Shown here piece after piece: positions 11,173 to 19,195 of a stretch of 64,000 nt of DNA (positions within the stretch are counted from its first letter, which is position 1; each line of letters opens with the position of its first letter). The translations under genes and the position numbers were made by a program. Location of the stretch: contig JADJTL010000002.1 of assembly GCA_016711215.1 (NCBI GenBank), forward strand, positions 930,001-994,000, given 5' to 3'. This DNA is from Pseudomonadota bacterium. Its GTDB lineage: Bacteria; Myxococcota_A; Polyangia; GCA-2747355. Below the pieces are notes generated by a model, which saw nothing but the letters and a program-made list of their open reading frames with translations, was not told the DNA's origin and made no database searches.

Positions 11173-12342
11173 ATGAAGCGAATCGCGATTCTGGGTTCGA
11201 CCGGGTCGATCGGCGTCAGCGCCCTCGACGTGGTGGCGGCCTTCCCCGAGCAGTTCGAGGTCGTGGCCCTGGCGGCCGGGCGCAACGTCGAGCGCCTCGC
11301 CGAGCAGGTGGGCCGCTTTCGCCCGCGCCTGGTCTCGGTCGCAGGTGCCGACGAGGCCGAGCGCCTGCGGGCGCTGCTCGATTACGAGAGCGCCCGCGGT
11401 CTCGAGATCGTCTCCGGGCCGGCGGGTCCCGACGCCGTGGCGGCCCACGCCGACGTCGAGTTCGTGCTGACGGCGATGGTCGGGGCGATCGGTCTGCAGC
11501 CAACGCTGGTGGCGATTCGTCGCGGTATCGAGGTCGGCATCGCCAACAAGGAGCCTCTGGTCGCCGCTGGCGAGCTCTGCACCAGCGAGGCGCGGCGCAG
11601 CGGCGCGACCTTGCTGCCGGTCGACAGCGAGCATAACGCGATCTTTCAATGCCTCAGCGGCCAGCGCCGCGACGCCGTACGCCGCCTGATCCTGACCTGC
11701 AGCGGCGGGCCCTTCCGGCGCACGCCCGACCTCGGCGCGGTCACGCTCGAGCAGGCCCTCAAGCACCCCACCTGGTCGATGGGTCCCAAGATCACGATCG
11801 ACTCGGCGACCCTGATGAACAAGGGCCTCGAGGTGATCGAGGCCCATTGGCTCTTCGGCCTGCCGGCGGAGCAGATCGACGTCGTGATTCACCCGCAGAG
11901 CGTGATCCATTCGATGGTCGAGTACGTCGACGGGTCGGTCTTGGCCCAGCTCGGCACACCCGATATGCGGGTGCCGATCGGCCTTGCGCTCGGCTATCCG
12001 GCTCGTTTCCCCCTGCCGATCCCGCGCCTCGACTTCGCGCAGCTCGCTCAGCTCAGCTTCGAGGCCCCCGACCGGGAGCGCTTCCCCGCGCTCGATCTGG
12101 CCTATGCGGCGCTGCGTCGCGGCGGCACGGCGCCGGCGGTGCTCAACGCCAGCAATGAGGTGGCGGTTGCCGCCTTCCTCGCCGGTCAGCTCCGCTTCGT
12201 CGAGATCGCCGAGCTGAGCGCGCGCACGCTCGACGCACACGCCGTGCAGGCCACCGACGCGCTCGAGGTCGTGCTCGAGGCCGACCGCTGGGCGCGCGAG
12301 CAGGCGCGGGCTCTGCTCGCGCGCGGCCTCGGTCGCGCGTGA
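11173..12342 (+). CDS. dxr: 1-deoxy-D-xylulose 5-phosphate reductoisomerase
   Basis: 389 residues. It catalyses the second step of the MEP isoprenoid pathway, producing MEP with NADPH, and so feeds UppS encoded upstream. NADPH loop GSTGSIGVSALDV is at the N-terminus; the central block has NKEPLVAAGE, PVDSEHNAIFQCL, TCSGGPFR and the MNKGLEVIEAHWLF segment. The ATG at 11173 places GSTGSIG at residues 7-13; an ATG five codons upstream is possible. The stop overlaps the next start (GTGA). The usual downstream rseP protease gene is absent here. Confidence 0.97.
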   Translation: MKRIAILGSTGSIGVSALDVVAAFPEQFEVVALAAGRNVERLAEQVGRFRPRLVSVAGADEAERLRALLDYESARGLEIVSGPAGPDAVAAHADVEFVLTAMVGAIGLQPTLVAIRRGIEVGIANKEPLVAAGELCTSEARRSGATLLPVDSEHNAIFQCLSGQRRDAVRRLILTCSGGPFRRTPDLGAVTLEQALKHPTWSMGPKITIDSATLMNKGLEVIEAHWLFGLPAEQIDVVIHPQSVIHSMVEYVDGSVLAQLGTPDMRVPIGLALGYPARFPLPIPRLDFAQLAQLSFEAPDRERFPALDLAYAALRRGGTAPAVLNASNEVAVAAFLAGQLRFVEIAELSARTLDAHAVQATDALEVVLEADRWAREQARALLARGLGRA

Positions 12343-13436
12343 GGGCGCTCGCCACCATGGCTCGTGCTGCGTCATCGGTCGCCGCGTCGCCCGTCTGCTA
12401 CGACGACGGGGGCCTGCGCCTGCGCGGCACGCCGCTCTACTTCGACGCCCCGCGGCCGCGCGCGCTCTGCTTCGTCAGCCACGCGAATGTGGCGGGCGCC
12501 GCGGGCCACGCGCGCCTGGTCGCCAGCGAGGCCACGGTTCGCCTCCTGCCCGCGCTTCAGCCACGGCCTCGCCGGCGGGCGGGCGTCGACGGCGCCGCGG
12601 CGCTGACGCCGGCGCTCAGCGTGCCTTACGGGCAGCGCTTCTCGCTCGGCCGCCTCGACCTCGAGCTGCTGCCCTCGAGCTTTGCGCTCGGTGCCGCCGC
12701 GCTCTGGGTCGGCGGTGGTCGGCGCAGTGTGCTCTACACCGGGCCGTTGCGTCGGCCCTCACCCCTGCTCGCGCAGTCGCAGTCGCAGTCGCTGGCGCTG
12801 CGCACCTGCGAGGTGGTGGTCTTGCCCGCGGGGCCAGACGCGTTGCGCGCGCCCGAGGCGCCTGCGCCCGAGGTGAGCGCGCGGGCGCTGCTCGCCTTCA
12901 TCGAGGCAGCGCTCGCGGGGCAGCAGCTTCCGCTGCTCTTGGTGCCGCCCCTCGGACTGGCTCAGGAGCTGGTCCACCGCCTGGCCGGCGCGGGCTACAT
13001 CCTGCGCCTGCACCGGAAGATCTTCGCGGCCTGTCAGGCCTACGCGGCGAGCGCGGCGACGCCGCTAACGCTCGGTGCTCTGCGACGTGGGGTCCTGCGC
13101 AGGCGGCGTGGCGGGTGGGAGGCGCGCGAGGTGGCGCTCTGGCCGGACGATCCGGCCGAGGTGCTCGCGCTCGTTGGGCTGCCCAAGGTCCGTCGCGCGC
13201 TGATCGGTGGCGGGGCGGGATTGGCCGCCGCCGCCGGTCGGCTCGGCTGTGAGGCCGCGTTTGCGCTGGGCGGCGAACCCAGCTATGCCGAGCTGGCGCA
13301 GCAGCTGCGAGCGTCGCAGGCCACGCAGGTGGTGCTGCTGGGGGCGAGGGACGACGACGCGCTCGAGCGGGCACTGCGGCGCGACGGCTGGGTCGTCGAA
13401 TGCTGTGGTCCCGCGCGCCAGCTGACGTGGCTCTGA
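12339..13436 (+). CDS. Metallo-beta-lactamase-fold exonuclease-like protein with all metal motifs lost
   Basis: 365 residues, starting at a GTG that overlaps the dxr stop (an ATG at 12357 is possible). The N-terminal third follows the layout of MBL/beta-CASP exonuclease-like proteins (GLRLRGTPLYFDAPRP, then VSHA, VPYGQRFSLGRLDLELLPS, LYTG). The catalytic signature has gone: the HxHxDH site reads SHANVAGAAGH, the GHxxGS element reads SSFALGAA, and the TGD element reads TGP. The C-terminal part also lacks the usual His. It is therefore probably catalytically dead, with a structural or binding role. Its tight coupling to dxr suggests it is expressed. Family assignment is by pattern only. Confidence 0.6.
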   Translation: MRALATMARAASSVAASPVCYDDGGLRLRGTPLYFDAPRPRALCFVSHANVAGAAGHARLVASEATVRLLPALQPRPRRRAGVDGAAALTPALSVPYGQRFSLGRLDLELLPSSFALGAAALWVGGGRRSVLYTGPLRRPSPLLAQSQSQSLALRTCEVVVLPAGPDALRAPEAPAPEVSARALLAFIEAALAGQQLPLLLVPPLGLAQELVHRLAGAGYILRLHRKIFAACQAYAASAATPLTLGALRRGVLRRRRGGWEAREVALWPDDPAEVLALVGLPKVRRALIGGGAGLAAAAGRLGCEAAFALGGEPSYAELAQQLRASQATQVVLLGARDDDALERALRRDGWVVECCGPARQLTWL

Positions 13437-13548
13437 CGCGAGGGGGCGGGGGCCTGCGGGCGGTGCGTCAGCGGCGCCGAGTGCGTTAGGATGCGCTCGC
13501 CGCCGCGGCCGACGGCGTTGCCGGCGATGGGCAGCGGGTGGGGGCACG

Positions 13549-13914
13549 ATGTTTGGTCTTTCCTTCTCCGAGCTAGCGGCGATCTTGGTCGTGGCCCTGG
13601 TGGTCCTCGGTCCCAAGCGCTTGCCGGCCCTGGCCAAAGGGCTCGGCGAGACGCTGCGTCAGCTGCGGCGCGCGTCGGCCGATCTGCGCGGGGCGATCGA
13701 CGAGCCGCTGCGCGAGCTGCGCGGGCCGCTCGAGGAGCTGCGGGGCGATCTGCAGCAGACGGTGCACCACTTCGAGCGGCAGGTGCACCAGGCCGCGGTC
13801 GACGACGCGGCGCCCGCGCCGGCTGCGGTGATGGCGCCGGCTGCGGTGATGGCGCCGGCTGCGGCGGTGGCGCCGGCCGATCCGGCCGCGCTGCAACGCC
13901 AAGGTGAGCCTTGA
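13549..13914 (+). CDS. tatB: Twin-arginine translocase subunit TatB (TatA/B family)
   Basis: 121 residues. One N-terminal membrane helix (MFGLSFSELAAILVVALVVLG) is followed by PKRLP and an amphipathic helix, then a coiled-coil-like stretch and an Ala/Pro tail made of repeated 18-bp units (about 13826-13870). The LGPKRLP hinge and position directly before tatC favour TatB, the substrate-receiving subunit. A separate TatA is not in the window. The stop overlaps the tatC start. Two Tat-type precursors are encoded at 48-52 kb. Confidence 0.85.
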   Translation: MFGLSFSELAAILVVALVVLGPKRLPALAKGLGETLRQLRRASADLRGAIDEPLRELRGPLEELRGDLQQTVHHFERQVHQAAVDDAAPAPAAVMAPAAVMAPAAAVAPADPAALQRQGEP

Positions 13915-14765
13915 CCACGCAGGACCGGCCGATGAGCTTCGTCGAGCACCTCGAAGAGCTGCGCCGTCGGCTGATCTACAGCGCGATCGCCTTCCTCGCC
14001 TGCACGATCGTCGCCTATCTGATCAGCGATCTGCTCTTCGCCTGGTTGGCGCGGCCCCTGGTGCAGGCCTGGCGCGCCGCTGGCCTGGGGCGGCCGACCT
14101 TGCACTTCGCCAACCCGATCGAGCCCTTCGCCACCTATATCAAGGTGGCGCTGCTCGGCGGCGTCTTCCTCTCGGTACCCGTGATCTTCTATCAGCTCTG
14201 GTGCTTCGTCGCCCCGGGGCTGAAGGCCTCGGAGCGGCGCTACGTGATGCCCTTCACGCTGCTCAGCAGCGCCTTCTTCATCGGTGGGGCAGCCTTCGGC
14301 TACTTCGTCGTCTTTCCGCTCGGCTTTCGCTTCTTGCTCGGCTTCGCGCGCAGCGATGCGGGATCGTTGCAGCGGGCCTTCTCCGCCGTCGGCGTGGCGG
14401 TGGGGCAGGGCGGGCTGATCGCGCTCCAGCCGACCTTGATGATGGCGGAGTACTTCGCCCTGGTTTGGCGCTTGCTCGTCGCCTTCGGCGCGATCTTCGA
14501 GCTGCCGCTGCTGCTCTGCTTCCTGGCCCTGGCCGGCATCGTGACGCCGCAGGCGCTCTGGCGCTGGAATCCCTACTTCATCATCGTGGCCTTCGTCCTC
14601 GGCGCGATCTTGACGCCGACGCCGGACGTGTTGACCCAGTCGATGATGGCGCTGCCGCTGATCGTGCTCTACAACCTGGGGATCGGCATCGCCTGGCTGG
14701 TCGCGCGACGACGCTCGGCTGCGGGCGGGGGGACGAAGGCGGCGGGCGGGTCTGCTGGCGGCTAG
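13911..14765 (+). CDS. tatC: Twin-arginine translocase subunit TatC
   Basis: 284 residues from the TTG at 13911 (overlapping the tatB stop) or 277 from the ATG at 13932. TatC is the polytopic receptor for twin-arginine signal peptides. The N-terminal hallmark MSFVEHLEELRRRL, the segment PVIFYQLWCFVAPGLKASERRY and six predicted membrane helices are present. The central periplasmic loop includes the family's FxxYFKVALLGG-like stretch (FATYIKVALLGG). Its end overlaps by 4 bases the end of the convergent lipoprotein gene. Confidence 0.96.
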   Translation: MTTQDRPMSFVEHLEELRRRLIYSAIAFLACTIVAYLISDLLFAWLARPLVQAWRAAGLGRPTLHFANPIEPFATYIKVALLGGVFLSVPVIFYQLWCFVAPGLKASERRYVMPFTLLSSAFFIGGAAFGYFVVFPLGFRFLLGFARSDAGSLQRAFSAVGVAVGQGGLIALQPTLMMAEYFALVWRLLVAFGAIFELPLLLCFLALAGIVTPQALWRWNPYFIIVAFVLGAILTPTPDVLTQSMMALPLIVLYNLGIGIAWLVARRRSAAGGGTKAAGGSAGG

Positions 14766-15358
14766 CGCCGGGCCTGACTGGCGGGGCTCGGCTTCTCCCA
14801 GTGGTCGGGGCGGCCATCGCCCTTGGTGTCGCGTCCGACGCGGGCCAGCTTCCCGTCGGTGTACTCCTCCCAGTAGTCCAGCTGGCCCTTGCCGTCGCTA
14901 TCGCGCTCGAGGCGCTCGACCTTGCCGTTGCGATAGTAGCGCCAGATGTCCGTCTGACCGTCGTAGTTCGTGTCGAGATCCTGGCGCACGAGGCGGCCCT
15001 GCTCCAGCACGTTGGTCAGGTCGACCTTGCCGTCGAAGTCGAGGTCCATCTCCTCGGCGGCGACCTGGCCCTGCGCCCAATAGCGCGTGAGATCGGGACG
15101 ACCGTCGAAGTTGAGATCGACGGTCTTACAGGTCTGCTGGCTGCCGACGAAGAGCTCGACGACGTCGGGCTTGCCGTCGTGGTTGACGTCGAGGCGGCGG
15201 ACCGTCTTGCCCTGTTCCTGGCAGGCCGAGCGGTTGATGGGGGCGTAATGCGGCACCGACGACCGGCTTCCGGCGCCAGCGGCGGTCGTGCCGCAGCCGC
15301 TGCCGCCAGCGGCCGCCAGGAGCAGCGCGACGAGGACGGGTGATCTCAATTCGGCCAT
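14762..15358 (-). CDS. Lipoprotein with Asp-rich calcium-binding-like repeats
   Basis: 198 residues. The signal ends in GGSGC (Cys22), so it is a lipoprotein. From about residue 50 there are six D-x-[DN]-x-D-G-x-x-D loops spaced 20-25 residues apart (DVNHDGKPD, DLNFDGRPD, DLDFDGKVD, DTNYDGQTD, DSDGKGQLD, DTKGDGRPD), each followed by an aromatic strand such as RYW or WRYY. The pattern resembles FG-GAP/dockerin-like calcium loops and suggests a small beta-rich adhesin or scaffold on the envelope. It is followed on the same strand upstream by the 15411 and 16527 genes. Specific function unknown. Confidence 0.8.
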   Translation of the reverse strand: MAELRSPVLVALLLAAAGGSGCGTTAAGAGSRSSVPHYAPINRSACQEQGKTVRRLDVNHDGKPDVVELFVGSQQTCKTVDLNFDGRPDLTRYWAQGQVAAEEMDLDFDGKVDLTNVLEQGRLVRQDLDTNYDGQTDIWRYYRNGKVERLERDSDGKGQLDYWEEYTDGKLARVGRDTKGDGRPDHWEKPSPASQARR

Positions 15359-15410
15359 CGATGTCTCCTGAGCCGACCTCGGCTGGGCGCATGGTAGGCC
15401 ATGCCGACGA

Positions 15411-16523
15411 TCATGTGAAACGAAACCAAAGGAAGAGCAGGCCGCTCGACATGGCGACCCAGATCAAGAGCGCGAACGCGCCGTGTCGGAGCTTGACGCT
15501 GAGGATCTCGTCCTCGACCTGCTGCGGGGGCCGATAGTCCGCCGGTCGCACCAACCGCTGGCCTTGGGCGCGGAAGGTCGCCAGGTCGGAGCGCAGCGAG
15601 GCCACGCGGTCCTGCATCACTGAACCGCTGTGGCAGAGGGGTGCGAAGCTGCTCAGCAGCAGCGCCAGGGTGAAGCCCAGGCTGATGCGCACGCGGGGGT
15701 AGTCGCGCAAGCGGCCGCCGAGCAGCGTCAGGGGCGGCGCCTTGCGCGCGCTGCCCAGGCGTCGCGGCTTGCCGAGACCGGGCTGCGTTCCCTCGCCGAG
15801 GCTGAGCGGCTCCAGCGGATCGAGCAGCTCGGCCTCCTCCTCGGGGGCCGCATAGGGGAGGTCGAGCTCGATGGCCTCGTTTTCGCTCCCTGGGCGCTGC
15901 TGCGGCCCGCCCAGCTCCCGACGCTCGAGGCCCGGCGCCGCTGCCGCGCTCGACGCCTCCTCGGCCACGGTACCGTCGAGCAGCACCAGCGCGTCCTGAT
16001 CGATGCCCTCGAGCGTTCGATCCATCGCGGCGGCTGCGAGCGCGCCGGCAGAGAGCGTCGGATGCGTACCGCTCGGGAGCCCGGCGTCGGCAAACAGGAC
16101 GTCGAGGTCGTTGGCTGAAACCGTATCGCTGGTCGCAGCGCGCGCGCTGGCCGGCGGCCTCGCCTGGTATCCGCCCGCCAGGGTGCGGCCACCCACCGGG
16201 CTGGCCGGCGGGCGCGTGCCCGGCGTGCCCCTCTTGCCTGCGCCAGCGTCGGGACCGCCGCGATCGACCACCGCGCCGGTCCCATCGACGATGCGAAAGC
16301 TGGCCCCCGCCTGCGCCACGCGGCGCGCGACGTCCTGGGCCTCGTCGAGGTCGCCGCTGGTCGCGACGACGACGCCCCGCTGGCTCAGCGCCGTGTCGAA
16401 GCCCGGCCGCGCCGGGAGCCCGAAGACCTGCAGCAGGCGCGGGGCGATCGCGCGCGCCGCGCCTGGTTCGCCCTCGACCAGGGCCAGCACGCGGTAGCTC
16501 TTGCTGATGGGGGCCTGTCCCAA
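15411..16523 (-). CDS. Uncharacterised protein with C-terminal membrane segments, coupled to the pseudokinase
   Basis: 370 residues from a TTG at 16523 with a strong gaggggag site, 3 bases after the stop of the pseudokinase gene, so translation is probably coupled. The N-terminal ~85 residues form a compact alpha/beta-looking domain (KSYRVLALVEGEPGAARAIAPRLLQVFGL and a second beta-alpha unit). The middle is acidic, Ala/Pro-rich and disordered. Two hydrophobic helices lie near the C-terminus (ISLGFTLALLLSSFAPL; HGAFALLIWVAMSSGLLFLW). I do not recognise the family. Context suggests a signalling partner of the kinase-like protein. Confidence 0.7.
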   Translation of the reverse strand: MGQAPISKSYRVLALVEGEPGAARAIAPRLLQVFGLPARPGFDTALSQRGVVVATSGDLDEAQDVARRVAQAGASFRIVDGTGAVVDRGGPDAGAGKRGTPGTRPPASPVGGRTLAGGYQARPPASARAATSDTVSANDLDVLFADAGLPSGTHPTLSAGALAAAAMDRTLEGIDQDALVLLDGTVAEEASSAAAAPGLERRELGGPQQRPGSENEAIELDLPYAAPEEEAELLDPLEPLSLGEGTQPGLGKPRRLGSARKAPPLTLLGGRLRDYPRVRISLGFTLALLLSSFAPLCHSGSVMQDRVASLRSDLATFRAQGQRLVRPADYRPPQQVEDEILSVKLRHGAFALLIWVAMSSGLLFLWFRFT

Positions 16524-16526
16524 GCG

Positions 16527-18845
16527 CTAGCTCCCCTCGCGCGCTAGCCGCCGCAGGGCGGCCTCGAGCCCGCTGCGAGCGGCCGCATTGCCGGGGGCCA
16601 GGGTCAGCGCGCGCCGGTACTGGGCGAGAGCGTCGTTGGTGCGCCCCTGCTTGAAGTAGGCGTCGCCGAGCATCACCACATAGCGCGGTTGTCCAGGGCT
16701 CAGCTGCGCCGCGCGGCGCAGCCGCTGCGCGGCCGTGACGTAATTGCCCAGCTCGAAGGCCACCTCGCCCAGACCGCCGTGCGCCTGGGCATTGCGCGAA
16801 TCGAGTTGGACCGCCGCGCTGAAGTAGCTGCGCGCCTCGTTATAACCGCCGCGGCGCAGTCGCTGCTGGCCGAGGTCGACCTGCAGCTCCGCCGAGCGTT
16901 GATTGGCCTCGCGCGTGGGCCGGTCGGACCTCGCCGCGCGGGTCGGCGCAGCCGCCGCCGTGACGACGGGCCGCCGGGCGCGGCTGCGGGTCGCCGGCTC
17001 GGGCACGGGTGTGGGCGTGGGCGCCACCGCTACGGCCGGGCCGGGGGCGGGGGTTGGTCGGGCGACGGTCGTCGCCTTGTTGGTCTGCGCGACCGGCTCG
17101 CTCTGCGTGTTCGGCGCCGCGGCGTGCCCCTCGTTCGTGGTGTTCGCCGCCCGGGAGGGACTCCCCACACCCGAACTCACGTCGCCGGGCGCGGCGGCCG
17201 GCGTGGCCTCTGCAGGCACCTCGGCCACCGCGCCCCTACCGAGCGCCGCGCCCGGCGCGGGTAACGCTTCTTGCCTGGGGGTGACGCGCTTCTTCTGCAG
17301 CTCAGCGAGCGGGCTGCGGCCGCTGTCTCGCGCGAGCCAGAACACAGCGCCCAGCACCAGCGCAGCCAGTCCGAGCACGGCGCCGAGTACCAGCGCCGGC
17401 GACAGCGTGCGCTGCGGCAGCGCGTCGGTGCCGAGCGCGCCATAGAAAGAGGGGAGCGCCGCTGGCTCGCCGTGGCTGCGCTGCAGCGCCTCCTCGGCCG
17501 CCATGCCCTCGGCGAACCATTCGCGGGCCGCGTCCGTCAGCGAGACCCCCGTGGTGTCGCCGCTGCCGAGCGCGGTATCCGCTTCGCTGTCGGCGGCCTC
17601 TTCCGCCGCGGCGGCGTCGGCGGACGTGCCGTCGGGGAGCATCGTCCGCGCGGCAAAGACCTCGGGCGTCAACGCAGGCACGTCGGCACCCTGGACGATG
17701 ATCGCAGCGCGCGACGCGGTCGCGCCGGGCGGCGCGACAGTCTGGGCTGCCGGCGCCTGCTGCGCGCGCTCCGAGTGTTCGGCGTGCTCTGTGTGTTGCC
17801 GCAGATGCGCTTCCATCTGGGCGCTGGTGATGCCAAGGCCGATCAGCGTTCGGTCGCCTGCAAAGGCGGCCTCGGCCGGCGCGGCGGCGACCTCTTGCAG
17901 CGTGTCGTCAGGGCCCCCGAGGGGGGCGGCCAGCGCTACCGCCTGGCTGCGGGTCGGGCGCAAGGGCGGCTGTCCTGCCGTCGGCGGGACAGTCGCAGCG
18001 TCTGCCGAGGACTGCAGCGCTTGGAGGAAGCGCACGACGGTGGGAAAGCGTGCCTCCGGAGCCTTGCTCAGCCCCTGCGCCACGGCCACGGTCAGCGCGA
18101 CAGGGAGGTCGGGCCGACGCTCGTCGAGTGCCGGAGCCCTGGCCTCGAGGTGCTGCGTCAGCAGGAGAAAGGGGCTCGAGCCGGCGAAGGGCGGAAGACC
18201 GCAGAGCATCGCGTAGGTCAGGGTCGCGAGCGAATAGATGTCACTGCGGGAATCGACCGGGGCGCCGCGCGCCTGCTCAGGGCAGAGGTAGTGCGGATCG
18301 AGGAGCGCGGGCAGGCCGCGCCCGTCGCTCGGCGGTTGGCTGACGGCCGCGAGCGGCGCCAATCCTAGCCCCAATAGCTTGACGACGTCCTCGCCGTCGC
18401 GCCGCGTCAGGAAGACCTTGCGGGGCTGCAGGTGACCATGGACCAGGCCCAGCGCGTGGGCCTCGGAGAGGGCGTCGCCCAACTGCCGAAGCAGCGCCAG
18501 GGCCTGCGCGAGCGGCAAGGGCCCCTCGCGCTCCAGGCGGGCTGCCAGCGTTTCGCCCTCGAGGTACTCCATCGCCAAGAACAACGCGCCGTCGGCCTCG
18601 CGCCCGACCTCGCGCACCTTGGCCACGTGGACGCTCTCGATACCGCAGGTGCGGGCGAGCGCCTCCTCGACCTCGTCGCCGGTGCGGGGATCCTTGAGCC
18701 AGCGTGCCTCCACCAACTTGAGGGCGAGGCGCTCTGGCGGGCTGCCGCATTCGGCGCGGTAGACCACGCCCAAGGGGCCTTCGGCGAGGCGGTGGACGAG
18801 CAGGTGGCGCTGGGCGATCAGCTTGCCGAGCAACGGATCCGTCAC
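16527..18845 (-). CDS. Predicted Ser/Thr pseudokinase with membrane helix and periplasmic TPR region
   Basis: 772 residues from the GTG at 18845, which starts just before the kinase fold (the frame is open further upstream). The kinase-like N-lobe keeps ALKLV (Lys43), but the glycine loop is weak (EGPLGV). The catalytic loop HRDxKPxN reads HGHLQPRK (136-143), so the catalytic Asp is replaced. The DFG motif reads GLG at 159-161. The PEQ and DIYSLA blocks of the C-lobe remain. After an acidic linker there is one membrane helix (about 480-505), a Pro/Ala-rich stretch, then three TPR-like units near the C-terminus. It is probably a non-catalytic scaffold or sensor across the inner membrane. Confidence 0.8.
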   Translation of the reverse strand: MTDPLLGKLIAQRHLLVHRLAEGPLGVVYRAECGSPPERLALKLVEARWLKDPRTGDEVEEALARTCGIESVHVAKVREVGREADGALFLAMEYLEGETLAARLEREGPLPLAQALALLRQLGDALSEAHALGLVHGHLQPRKVFLTRRDGEDVVKLLGLGLAPLAAVSQPPSDGRGLPALLDPHYLCPEQARGAPVDSRSDIYSLATLTYAMLCGLPPFAGSSPFLLLTQHLEARAPALDERRPDLPVALTVAVAQGLSKAPEARFPTVVRFLQALQSSADAATVPPTAGQPPLRPTRSQAVALAAPLGGPDDTLQEVAAAPAEAAFAGDRTLIGLGITSAQMEAHLRQHTEHAEHSERAQQAPAAQTVAPPGATASRAAIIVQGADVPALTPEVFAARTMLPDGTSADAAAAEEAADSEADTALGSGDTTGVSLTDAAREWFAEGMAAEEALQRSHGEPAALPSFYGALGTDALPQRTLSPALVLGAVLGLAALVLGAVFWLARDSGRSPLAELQKKRVTPRQEALPAPGAALGRGAVAEVPAEATPAAAPGDVSSGVGSPSRAANTTNEGHAAAPNTQSEPVAQTNKATTVARPTPAPGPAVAVAPTPTPVPEPATRSRARRPVVTAAAAPTRAARSDRPTREANQRSAELQVDLGQQRLRRGGYNEARSYFSAAVQLDSRNAQAHGGLGEVAFELGNYVTAAQRLRRAAQLSPGQPRYVVMLGDAYFKQGRTNDALAQYRRALTLAPGNAAARSGLEAALRRLAREGS

Positions 18846-19085
18846 GGTACAGGTCCACCCTTGAGCCCGCGGGGAAAGGCTCTCCTCACGCCGCTGAAGC
18901 ACGTGCCGCCGAGGCTGGTCCCCATCGTCGTCGCCGCGCGTGGCGGATCGTCCCCCAACCGCGCCGCACATCGATCTTCTTCGCCTTCGTCGTCTTGTTC
19001 TCGCGAGTTGTTCTTGCGAGACCGACCAGCATAGCGCCACGCTCGCTTATCCTTGACCGGCAGGAAAGCTCAGGTCAAGTCGCGC

Positions 19086-19133
19086 GACCGCGCCGCCGAC
19101 CGCGCCGCCGACCGCGCCGCCGACCGCGCGGCC
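19086..19133. repeat. 12-bp tandem repeat in the 18846-19195 intergenic region
   Basis: Four head-to-tail copies of gaccgcgccgcc (the fourth gaccgcgcggcc), decaying into related 12-13 bp units to about 19200. The whole 350-base gap between the pseudokinase start and the end of the 19196 gene shows no credible ORF; the repeat is its only visible structure. One frame would read DRAADRAA, but there is no start, composition or homology to support coding. Confidence 0.75.
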
Positions 19134-19195
19134 GACCAGCGCCACGGACCGGCGCCGCCGACCAGTGCCGCCGACCAGCGCCTCAGAACAGCGCC

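Noticed and set aside
9309..11285. 658-codon antisense ORF opposite uppS and cdsA
   Set aside because: Shadow translation (His/Gln/Arg-rich) with no domain; both sense genes are certain.
12339..13436. Active MBL exonuclease or RseP in the isoprenoid/lipid cluster
   Set aside because: No HExxH or PDZ for RseP, and the MBL metal ligands are absent.
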